DNA of 64,000 nt from Agrypnia vestita. Taxonomy: Eukaryota; Arthropoda; Insecta; Trichoptera; Phryganeidae. The stretch's first letter is position 1. Each line of letters begins with the position of its first letter. Location: NCBI GenBank assembly GCA_016648135.1, contig JADDOH010023013.1, positions 248,001-312,000 of the forward strand. Direction: 5' to 3'. The position numbers and the translations under genes were made by a program. This document shows positions 49,460 to 61,400 of the stretch, one piece after another. The notes beneath the pieces were generated by a model. The model did not search any database. It saw only the letters and a list, made by a program, of their open reading frames with translations, and was not told where the DNA came from.

Positions 49460-52400
49460 CTGTAAAAAGACAATATACATTAGTGATTTCATTTATTTAA
49501 AAAATACAGTCAGTCCTAGTGCTCATCATCCCGAGTCCTTCAGAAATTCTTCAAAGCTGAATGGTGATATGCAGGCGCACGCAGTGAGAACATTAAAGGG
49601 TGATTTTTTTGTAAATAAATATTTTGGAAAAAAATAGAAATTGAATGTTTATCTGACAACATATTAGGATATGTATCATCAGTCATAATAATTTCGTTGT
49701 CTGTCTGTAAAGTCCGTAAATTGCTGGAATTATAACTTTAGATAATTAGAGTGTGATAAGCAATCAGCCCGCGGCAAATGTATCGCAGTCACACACAAGG
49801 CAAGTGTCATTATTATTATTTTCTGTGATTTTCCACGGGTGTACGTACGGCTAGTACATATATAATAAAATGATAATATGAATATGTATAATAATAACTA
49901 TGATAGGAATATTATGAGATGTATATTTTATTTCAATATTTTTTTAAATATATGGTTACATAGAAGTCATGATTTAATGTTCCCACTGCATGCCCCTGGC
50001 CCTGGTATTACGACATAATTGAGTTTCTGTACGGTGCACATTGCAGGCCTGAACAAGTCTCATTTGAAATCAAAGGATATTAATATTTTGTAACTAAAAA
50101 TAATAATACCTTTTGCTTTTTTATTGTTAAGAAAAGCTTAGATTCTTTTTGCAAACTTTGCAGGCGGGACTTCTTGGCTTCTACTTCTATTTCCTTTTCC
50201 TGAAAACAGATAAATGTGTTACAGCCTTTCTAAACTATAATATTACTTATAAATTAATACATCTTTTTTATCATTACGTATATGTAATGTGAAACTTATG
50301 TAAAACTTGTTTGAATTTATTTACCGCATTCTTATTGATGACATACAATCCGCAGTCATCATTGAGCAGGATGATGTGACTCCGTGTGGGGTGGGCCTGG
50401 ATGCAAGTAACAGGGAACAAGCGACTCGTCCAGCGAGGCCCAAGGCCAAACTCTTCACTTCGAAGGCGGGCACTAAACTCGGTGAATTCAGTCTTTGTCA
50501 AACTGTATTCTACAATCTGTGAAAATTTTTTTTGCAAACTAAACATTTGAAAAATGTGATAATTATAAACCAAAAGGTATTTTGTACCTTAACCTTTGGT
50601 AGGCCGGAGCGTGGATCCGCGCTACCTCCGTAAACAGCCACAGCGCGGATCCGCGCTTCTATGTCTATTTGCATTTTTTTCCATTTATCTATTATAATAT
50701 TACGGAATAAAGCTCAAAATCTTCCCTGAACGAATGAAAGTTCTCAACCAATCAGAACGATGTAAAAAAGTTGAAATTCATTCTTAGAATGAACTAAAAG
50801 TAAGTCATTTATTCTATGATCAGTGCGAAAGGTGTGCGGCGGTTTTTTATTGTTTGTTGAAGTAATTGTTGATAAAGGTGTCTGTTTTTGTTTATTTTGT
50901 ATTTTTATTATCTTGCAATAGTTTGAAGCAAAGACTTTTTCAAAAATGATGTAAATCTTTGAATAAATTCATATAAAAGTTCTCAGTGTCCGTTGGTAGT
51001 GCGTGAGTCTTATTTTCAGTTATTGTTATCTTTTTATTTCACATTTATTGCGAATCATATATTGTATGAAAGACTTTGTTTCGTAGATTATGATTTTGGA
51101 AAGTTTTCTTTTCAATAAATCTTGGTTCAAATAAATTTGTGTTCAAATCACCTCGCCTCGCGCGCGGATCTGCGCTCGCAATGATGCTCATTTTCAAATA
51201 TGCTTTTTATTCAGTTTATTGATATTACATTCGGCTGTAAAATCTATTGAAATATGAAATAAACTAAAAATATGAAAATAATAAAATAAAAATATGAAAT
51301 AAACTAAAAATAAATAAAACTGACAACAGTTGTGAGTCGAAACTAGTTGGTTTAAACTCAATAAAGTGGTGTAAAACAAGAAGTTATTTTATTTAAAGAG
51401 ATTTGAACAAAACTCAAAAATATTCTGAATGTATTTTTTTATTTATCTTTATGTTTAAAAACTACTTATTCTTGCGTGTTTCGGAAAAAAAAATAGTGAT
51501 AACATACAATCCGTGTTTCACTCACAATCAGCGTAATAATAATGAACTAAAAGTAAGAATACACTGCTCAACGCAATATGTACATTGATGTATACTAAGT
51601 TAATGGGGAAATAATAAATTATCTGATTGGAAAACATAACCTAATATTACCTTTTGATCGGAATACACTACAATGAGGTTATTGGTGTGTACGTCCAGCG
51701 TGAGAGCGGTGGGCGGGCACAAATACCGGGGCAAACAGGCAACCAGCGACGGAGTTGGCACATCGCTTCCCAGTTTGACCTTCCACACACCAATGTTGCT
51801 GGCTGTGTCAGCAATCACAAGATGATAGTGTTTTGATGATATTTCCGACGTGTATAGATGGAGCAGCTTTCTCTCTTTTAGTACTGGAAAATAGCATGTA
51901 CAAAAATAATAAGGCAGTAGTGAGATGAAAGTGGTGAAGAAGCGAGAGAGGTATCAGAACAAGTTATCATGTAACTTTGCAGTATGATGTCTGGGAATTT
52001 TCTAACAAAGCGAACGCTAACGAACATAACGCTAGCAAAATGAGGGGAAAGCAGTATCCATAGGAACAATAAAAAAATAATACTAAGTGAATAAAATGAA
52101 CTGCAAAGTTAACGTGGATAATCATAAAAATAATTACCTTTTTGGGTATCAACAGTATGGCCGACAGTGACAGCGCCATCCGAGTGTATGTAAAGCATCC
52201 TGATTTTGCAGTCAGCAGAGGACATAATGAGGGACTTGGAATCAGGGGAGAAGATCATCTGATGGCAGGGAATACACTCTAAAGGCAGTGGAAGCACCTT
52301 GCTCAAAGTTGGACTCTCTTCATCCTGAAAATCAATATTACTGAACTTGACAACCACTCTGATACCACCTACACTCTAATACACACGGACGGTCATCACT

Positions 52401-55400
52401 ATATTTCTTATAGGATCATCAATAAAAAGAGTTTTAGCATTTTTTAACCATGTCAATAATACTTTTCCAACAATCCATCATTCACGGAATTAGTTGGATT
52501 TATGGCAGCATCTTGTTATTATGTAAAGAGGATTATTTATTCACATAATAATCCTTTTAGAGCTTCTAAAGGGAAAGAATAATAATCTTTTTAGATCCTT
52601 TAAACAGCTCTAAAATGATTATTTGTTCATATTAATATTGGATAAAATAATTTTCAATTAATTTCAGTAACTGAGGGGTACAGTACAAAAATGTTCCAAA
52701 AATGCACCATGCGTATCTAGTGTTCGAAAGTGCCAATGTGTGTTTAAGCAAAATAGGAAAGTTGGTGGTGCTATTTCTGATGCAATCTCTTCATCCATAC
52801 CTGGGGTTAATTTTAAATTAACGCAAACAAAGGTGTTTTATATTTCTATAATAATATTTCAATACTTTGCTTTTCATGCTGCACCCGAGTATTTCTTTCT
52901 TTATAATATAAAAAAATTACCGATGTAAATTTGAAAATCCTAAAGTGTGTTTCTGTGGAATACGCGATCCATTTCGAGTCGGGGGAAAGGGCGCAGCAGA
53001 CTAGCGTTGACGAGGATGGAGTGGCCAGTCTCAGCAGCAGGTTTGCCCCTTCTGAGAGTCTAAGCCTTTTGGGTTTACTTTTGCCATTGACCCGAGAGTC
53101 TAATACATCCAAGTATGTCTCTTTCTCCCCATTCATATGCCCATTTGTAATGGGATGATCAGCAATTTCCATCATGCTGTCATCTTCTGCAGTGTAAGTT
53201 GAATTGCGGCCTTGTTCGTTTGACAATATGGAACCGAGACGCCAGATCTCTATGCTGCGAGCGTATCTGTTAAAAAAAAATAGGATTATTAAAAGAAAAC
53301 AAATCACTTGTAAAATTGAAGTTACTCAAATAAAATTTATAATTTATAGGCTGTTTATACCAAACATTATGTGAGTCTTTTTCAACACCTCGTCAGTGGC
53401 AGTCAAAGAACTATAATAACTTCAACACGGATGAGATCTATAGTACAGAGTAAAGCGCAGAGCAATGACTCTTTTTTAAAACGCAACTGACATCGACCTT
53501 TACTGACAAATCTCCGACACGACAGATCAAGGATTCATCCGTATATAAGCACCATTATATTAAGATGTAATAAATATGTTAAAATTGACGAGAACTAACA
53601 AACAGACCTTATTCAAAATTATCAATTGATAATGAAAATACAAGGAAGAAATGCCAACTACTGTTTCACCAAGTCTGGTAGTTTATCTGCTGTCGCTCTC
53701 ATAACAGTTATTTGTTTTTATTGAATACTATACAAATAGCTGGCACACACACATGTCGCTGAAAGCTTTGGTTCTGGCTGTTCCATTGAACACTCACGTG
53801 AATTTAATTTTATTTCATTGTCTACGATTAGATTGTGATAATATATATTTCGAGTGTACACTATATTGCGTACATCGTATTTTTTGAGTGAATGTGTCAA
53901 TATTTTAAAATGGAACTAATATTCCATTTTTGAAATGGATTCTTTAAATCGATTTACAAATGTTTTCCTCACTAAGGGCTGGTTGTTTGATCAGTATTAA
54001 TAGTAACAGTTAAGAAAAAGCATAGACTTTTGCAAAAATTAATTGTTTGATTGGTGGAAAATGCAAAAATCTATGTATTTTTGTATTATTACCTGATAAT
54101 GATTATTACCCTGTTAATTTGAACCTTTATAATTCGAACTTCATAGAAGATTAGCCCCAATAATTCGAAAACTCCGGTGATTCATAATTCAAAATAATTT
54201 TTAGCTCATTGGCCATAGATCAATACATTTTTATCACATACAGGCGGACCTCAACTTTCGCACATAATTGGTTCCTGAAAATGTGTGCGAAAGTTGAATG
54301 TTCGAAAGTAGAGGGAAGTAAAAAAAATTAAAATTGTATTTATGTTATTTATCAAGTAAATATATGATGTTTAAGAGGCGTTAAAGTGGTTTAAGAGACA
54401 TGTTTAAGTGGGGTTTGCGGGTGTTTCGCTTAAAAAGTTATCAAGAGCTAATTATTTGCCACTCTTCCTTCTCTTTTCTAAATATAGTATTTTAAAACAT
54501 GCTATGTCTTTATTGATCGGCCTAAAAAAAAATTTTTTTTTAAATTGTCAAGATGCATGAAGGCTTCATTCATATTTTTCATTGTTAAAGTCTTGATGAT
54601 TTGATCAGCTTCTTCTTCCTCACTTTCATTATATATTTCATTTTCATACTCCTGTTGCTCAATTAAATATTAATTTGTTAGAGGTTCCGAATGAGATTTT
54701 ATCGTCTCATTAACATCCTCATTAGTAACATCTAAGTTTTGTTCATTCATTAGGCGGACTATATCAATTGTGATAGTTTCATCACAATTTATAAAATTGT
54801 TTCCATGAACCTTTCATGATTGACTCTTTTATTTCAGCCCACGCTATATGTCTCACTTGTCTCCAATATTGTTTATTGCGTTTCATACATTGTAGTTCTT
54901 CCAGAAATCTTTTAATGTAGGCCCACCTTCCCTGTCAGTTGCCTCAATAGCCTGAGTCATTATTGACCTCATATAATTATCGTTTAAACATAGCTGTCAC
55001 CGTTTGGTCCATAGGCTGTATAAGGTAGATATTATTGGGAAGAAGAAACACAACATTGATTTCCGTGTATAAATTCTGTAGAGATTTTGGGTGTCTTGGA
55101 GCATTGTCTAAGATTAATAATATTTTAAATGGTAAATAACATATTATCTTTCCTTCCTGCACAAGACTAAATCTCTATACTAGCTAGCTCACAAGCAAAG
55201 TGATGGAAGGAAGCAAGATGCAAGTGATACCAGGATTCCAGTTGCTTGTAAGCAAGCGAGAGGGAGATATCTTTACCCCACAGCGTAACAATGTGCGAAA
55301 TAGCGAATTGTGCGAAAGTCGAATGTTTGAAAGTCGAGGTCCGCCTGTAATTGGATTTTTTTTTTGAAATTTAACAAAATTGAAAACAATATTTTGATTT

Positions 55401-58400
55401 TTCACAAGTGAGAACAACAAATATGTCACAATATCAAGTATTTTAGTAATAGAAAATTCATAAAATGTCCAAAAATACGAATCAATATGTTTTAAGTCAC
55501 ATAATTTGATTTTTTTTTAAGTTATCTTTATTAAGTTATTTTTTAGTTATTAGATCTCGAGGTGTGAGGTGTCCTTCATGTATTTCGTGGTACCTTGCAG
55601 AATGCACTTTATCTATACATATGAAAAAAGGCAAAATCGAAGAAAAGTTCCATAAATTCAAAGACATCTTTAAAAATTTTTGAAAAAGGGCATCCAAACG
55701 TGACAGAATTGTTTTTTTTTTAAATTGAATTTTTTTAAATGACGAAAACATTTTAATTTTTTTTCGCAAGTGAGAAAGGCAGATATATCAATATCGGATA
55801 CTTTAATAAAATAAATCTTTGCATTAGCATAATAAATATTGCGTTTTCAAAATTTCTTAAAATATACAAAACATACACACGTTCTTCAAAAAATTAACAG
55901 CATCTTTTATAAGTTTTTCGATTTTCCGAATTTCACAATCGCATTGCGATTTTTTTGTACCTTGAATTTTGAATTAACGTGGTTCCGCATAATTTATTTA
56001 TTTATTTATTTTAAATTTATTTATACATATAAATTAAGGTAGTTGCTTCACTAGACAATGTCTGTTCTGAAGCAACTACCTGTACAGTTTTTTTTTTTTA
56101 AAGTTTGAACATTAGCAAGATATAATATATATAATACACATATATACACACATACATACAAATATACACTCATATACATCTACATATATATACATATACA
56201 TACACACACACATATATATATATATAATATTAGAAATAAGATTTATATATTGTCTGTAAGAAATAAAACACAAACAAAAGACTATATATTAAAGAATTAT
56301 ACATTTAGACATTGTATATAGGGAGTAAAATCATTCAAACAGAAGCCAACAAAGCGGTTACCAAATGTAGGCAGACTACAAAATGAAAGCAATGTGTCAT
56401 ACATGACAGCTTTAATTTCATTGCAAAACAATTTTGTGACTATATTAATATGGACCGTATTGACTATATTAATATGGATGACACATTGGTCGCATTTTTT
56501 GTCCTACCCACACCAAAGATTATTACTTGTTATTTTATGTTTGAATTCTTTTAACACCTTAAGACCCTTTACGTCTAATGGCAGGTTATTGTATATTCTT
56601 GGAGCACAAAAAAAGAAAAATCTCTGTCCAGACTTTGTGTTCATTCTCGGCACCGTGAAGTTTCCATTTATCTTGCTCCTTGTATCCCTGGCCTCTGAAC
56701 CTGCCTGTGTGGATAGGATCTTAAAAAAATTAATTAATATGGATCTGGTGTATAGCTGCCGTATGTCCAGCACCTTAAAGGATTTAAATAGCTCTTCAGA
56801 TTCATATCGAAGGGTCTTCTTATTTATCACCCGAACAACCCACTTCTGGGCCTTCACTACGGAATCCAATAAGGTACATGCCGCCCCCCCCCAAGCGGAG
56901 ATTGCGTAGCTGATTATGTTCTGACAAAGTGCATAATACACCATTTTTAAAAGTGTTATATTCATAAAGCCGCGTAAAATTTTAAATACATAAATCAATC
57001 CTCTCACCTTGGCACTTATGTACTCAATATGAGAAACCCATCTAAAATTTTCATCAATTATCAGACCCAGATATTTTATCTCGCTTGATTTTTCAATGGT
57101 ATCACAGTCACATATATGATTTGTTTCCAAGTCACATGTATGTATTTTGATATTTTTCGGGAAGAGTAGGCTATCTAATTTCCTTATCGAGAATACCACA
57201 AAGTGTGTTTTTTTTGAGTTGAGTGTTAATAAGTGATTATCTAGAATACCTTTTATTTCTGCAATAACTAGTTCGGCCCTTTTAAGTGTTTCTTCCCATG
57301 TGTCACCATTTATAATGATTGCAGTATCATCAGCATAACTAATCTTTGTTGCGTTCTCAGATGTTGTTTTTAAGAACTCGTTAATGTATATAATGAAAAG
57401 TATCGGACCTAGTGTGCTTCCTTGAGGCACACCATATTTGATAAACATTGGGTCACTACGTGTACCATTTATTTCCACAGTTTGTTTTCGGTTTTCAAGA
57501 TAATTTCTGAACCAGTTTAGACGGGTGCCAGAGATACCAATTTTGTTGAGTTTGCATAAAAGCAATGAGTGTGATATAGTATCAAAGGCCAAAGATAAGT
57601 CTAAGAAGATGCCAAGTACTTTACGTCCCTTATCCATATTTGTGGCAGTGATTTCGACTAATTTGGAAATGGCATCTTCGGTTCCCATCTTAGTTCTGAA
57701 ACCGTATTGGTTTTCAGACAAGATGTTATTTTTGTCGAGGTATTCCATTAGCCTCTTTTTTACTGCCTTTTCAAGTATTTTTGCGAAACAGCTAAGCAGA
57801 GAGATCGGTCTGTAATTTATAATCTTTGTTTTATCTCCACTCTTGTATATAGGCTTAATAACGGCTTCTTTTAGATGTGCTGGTACTATTCCAGTTTCTA
57901 GGCTGAGGTTAAATATATGTAGCAGAGGTTTCAAGATGTAATCTTTTATTTCTTTTACTGTGAAACTTGATATCATATCGTGTCCATTTGCGCAGTTTGT
58001 ACGTAGAGATGAAATTAGAGATGACAACTCGCTTGAAGAAATTCGGTAAAAATTAAAACTTTGTGATGTGTGTTGAGGATTTGTGTTTTCGGATAGGTGG
58101 TAGATAGAATAAAGAAAGGAGTGCTGAGATGGTTTGGTCATGTGGAACGTATGAACGAGGAAAGGATGGTTAAGAAAATATATGAGGCGAAAGTTGAAGG
58201 CAACAGGAATAGAGGGCGTCCGCGGAAGACCTGGCACGATCAGGTACTACAAGTATTTGAGGATGGCCCTGTTAAAAGCCGCAACAATCGTAGAATGTGT
58301 ATGAGAAGATGTATGAATGTGGCCGAAGCAAAAGTGGTGTGCCAGGATAGAAGAGTGTGGCGTTCAATCCTCTCTGCCTACCCCTGCAGGGAAACGGCGT

Positions 58401-61400
58401 GATGGTTAGTTAGTTAGTTAGTTAGTTAGAGTTTTGTTTAAGTTTTTGGATTGGAGTATGCTTTCTGCTAGTTTGGGGCCTAAGTTAGTGTAGTGGCTAA
58501 TAAATTCGTCAGCAATGAGCTTTGAATTATCTTTGATTGACTGTAATACGTTGTGTACTTCAATATTGGTTATGTCTGAATTGTTCTGTTTCTTTTTATT
58601 AGTTGAATCCTTGATAATTTGCCATATTTTTTTAGGATCCGTTTTTGCTTCCTTGATTTTAGTTTTGTAATAAGCATCTTTTGTGATCTTCACTAAATGG
58701 TTGCACTTGTTCCTGAACATTTTGTATGCATTTAAAAGATTTATGTCATTTGGATTTTTTTTAACTTTCATGTGCATTTTGTTTCGTTTATGTATACTTT
58801 GTATAAGTCCTTGAGTAATCCAATCTTTTAGATGATTGGATTTATGGCATGTATGATGCTGTATGTATTTAAATTCTGTATTTTTTGTTAAATGATTGTT
58901 TAGTGTTAGGATAAATGTATCCATAGCCTCATTGGTATTCCGTGTTGTCAGAGTAGAAGTCCACTGCTAACCTTTTAGATCTTCTTTTAGATTGTTGTAG
59001 TTTATTGTTTTCTTTGTATGACCAGTTGCTTTTAGGTTACATTTCATCTTTTTCTTATCCTCTTTGGTTTTTAGGTTGATTAGCGTGGGGTAATGATCAG
59101 TAATAGTAGAGAGGAGAACGTATGTCTCATAAGATTTATTAGATTTGATGAATATGTGATCTATGCAAGTTTTGGATGATATGGTGTCTCTGGTGACAGT
59201 TTTGATGCAGGAGACAAAGCCAAATGATGAGAGCATGGATGTATAATCGTTTGCCTGTGGATGTATGTTATTAATTATATTAATGTTGAGGTCACCGGCA
59301 ATGATACAATCATATTTATTTGACGATGTTTCAAGTATTTTTGAAATAGATTCCAGGAAAGGTGTTACATTATATTCAGAAGGAGATCTGTAGATTCCAA
59401 GAATGCAGTATTGATTGTTTAGAATTGCACATAGACAGTTTGATTGTTTTACATGAAATTCATCTACGGTGTGGTTTATGTTTTCATTTATACTCCATCA
59501 TTTTGTTTGTTATTGAACTTTGTATAATATATTTTGTAACTTTCGATTTCATGAAAATGAGAATTAATGTTTATCCAGCATTCTGTAAGAATAATGACAT
59601 CAAAGTTGATTTTTGTGACATTAAGGAGAATTATAAGTTCATCAAAATTTTTTTGATAGCTTCTGATATTTAAGTTCAAGATTTTTAATCCAGATGATAC
59701 TGAATTATAATTAAAACTGCTATCAACTATCTTAGTTGAGTTTGTGTCGTAAAATTCATCAATATCAATTTCTGTTGCCATTTTTAGATTTATTTTCTAG
59801 ATATGTTGAAGAATTCAATTTACTGTGTAGAGCTTTGATTCTTGAGTTGCTTCACAATATTATTTTTGATATCCTCTTCAGTTCTAATGAATGTTGTTTT
59901 GGATTCCTCGTCGCGTTTTGCGAGGACTACTCCATTTTTTTGCCACACATATTTATATCCGTTATTTTTTCCTGCCGTTTTTGCTCTCCATAGTAAGTCT
60001 TTTAAATATGGTGACATACCCTCATTGATATAAATCCTGTTTTCTCCTTTTCCTGTTAGTTCCAATGATGCGATTATTTTTTTTCTTTTACTAAGTATTT
60101 GGTCTCGTTTACGTGAGTCTGTAAACTTAACTGAAATTATCGGAATGCCACTTTGCCGTTTGCTGGGGATTCTTCTTATAGCTTGAATTTCATGTTTTTG
60201 AAGTGGAATATCTAGTTTTTCGGCGACTTTTAGAACAATATCTTCAGTATTTTCGCCCTTATTGTATGTAACTTCAGTTATTTCAATATCCTTGCTGTAA
60301 TATTTTTGTTCTATTTCTGAAAGTCTAACACTTAGATTTCTTATTACAATATCTTTGCAGCTCACTTGTTGTTTTAGACTTTCCACTTCATTACCCAGTT
60401 TTGTCAGAGTTGTCAGTTGTTGTTTTATATCCTCATATTGTTGTGATATGAAGTTTTGTGCTTTAATTACTTCTGCAATCTCCGTTTCCAGTTTTTTAAA
60501 CATTTCGGTTTTAAATTCTTGCATTTTTTTTTCAATAGTTTTGGTTATTTTTGTCAAGAATTCATCATCCGATTTTGAGTCAGTAGTATTTGATTTACTT
60601 CTTGTAGACATGTTCGTTGTTTTTTTTTATTGGAATTTTCCAAAATTAAAAATAAAACTTATATTTATTTGCACACGCACTTCGGTCTTAAAGGGTTAAG
60701 AATGTACAAACACTTGTAGATACAAGAGGAACATACAACAATAATAATTCCTTGCTAGTGGTAAAATGTACACACAACCGACTTTCATGCGCGCCCGCGA
60801 GTGAATGAAATGTTTTTTGGGTCCCTTGAATTTCGAATTAACGAGGTTCTACTTTTTATTATTACTACTGTTCAAACAACCAGCCTTAAGATATTTCGAA
60901 TTAAAAAACAGATATGTATTGGGAATGAATAAAAGATTCTGATGCATGCAGCTACTAATGAAGTGCACGCAGCATTCCTATGAAAATATATTTGACTAAC
61001 ACATATGCAGATTGACCTGCCAACTTTTAGATCCATTAGCAACATGGCACTGCCACCCCCCGAATTTACCAATCGATTTATAATTTATTTACTGACCGTA
61101 AGCAGAGCATTCTGGATTGCGGACTGAAGGTGATTGCGTGGTCCTGCGGCTGCGGGGGATACTTGACCAGAACCTTGGGAGGGTAGCTGGACAAGGCTAA
61201 GTAGCCGTCGACACCACCGGAGAAAAGCTTGTTGTCTTGTAATACTAAGGCCCTGGAAATATCACAGTTTGTTTAAAGGGTTGCACCACCATGGGAGACT
61301 AGAATTTAGATAGAATTTTTTGTGTTTTTCTTACAAGATGAATAATTCATTTATTTGCACTTATTAACTAACGTACAATTTTTAATTGTAAAAGTATAAA

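Larger units (their letters stand above)
55995..60650 (-). mobile_element. nearly full-length LINE (CR1/jockey-like), disrupted
   Basis: Minus-strand order: ORF1 (60611-59820), ORF2 endonuclease (59781 to about 58967), ORF2 linker (58924-58418), RT (to 56504), 3' UTR, a 14-bp hairpin (56081-56037) and a TTTATT-complement (AAATAA)n tail ending at about 55995. It is broken by a frameshift near 59490, a stop at 58967 and a 338-bp insertion of another LINE end. It lies in the same orientation as UTP4, in its third intron. The 5' end is not precisely defined. Confidence 0.85.
54114..60852. mobile_element. pogo-like element(s) inside the MITE, themselves split
   Basis: The left end TTTGAACCTTTATAATTCGA at 54118 is paired with the right end TTTCGAATTAACGAGGTTCT at 60831. 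A second right-end-like motif, TTTGAATTAACGTGGTTCC, at 55965-55988 indicates a second copy or an internal duplication. Interior segments 55350-55450 and 55735-55830 share GCAAGTGAGAA with 1490-1520. No transposase of its own is visible. Confidence 0.5.
53974..60888. mobile_element. GGTTGTTT-ended MITE split into two halves by nested insertions
   Basis: The left end GGGCTGGTTGTTTGATCAGT then ATTAATAGTAA at 53976 has its mirror TTATTACTACTGTTCAAACA then ACCAGCC only at 60857-60885. The left part (to about 54112) contains the full left arm and start of the right arm; the rest of the right arm resumes after the pogo-like right end. TAA flanks both ends, which would fit PIF/Harbinger-type targets (inference). 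Confidence 0.6.

Noticed and set aside
56394..57815. Plus-strand frames of 96-171 codons
   Set aside because: They are antisense to the LINE reverse transcriptase.
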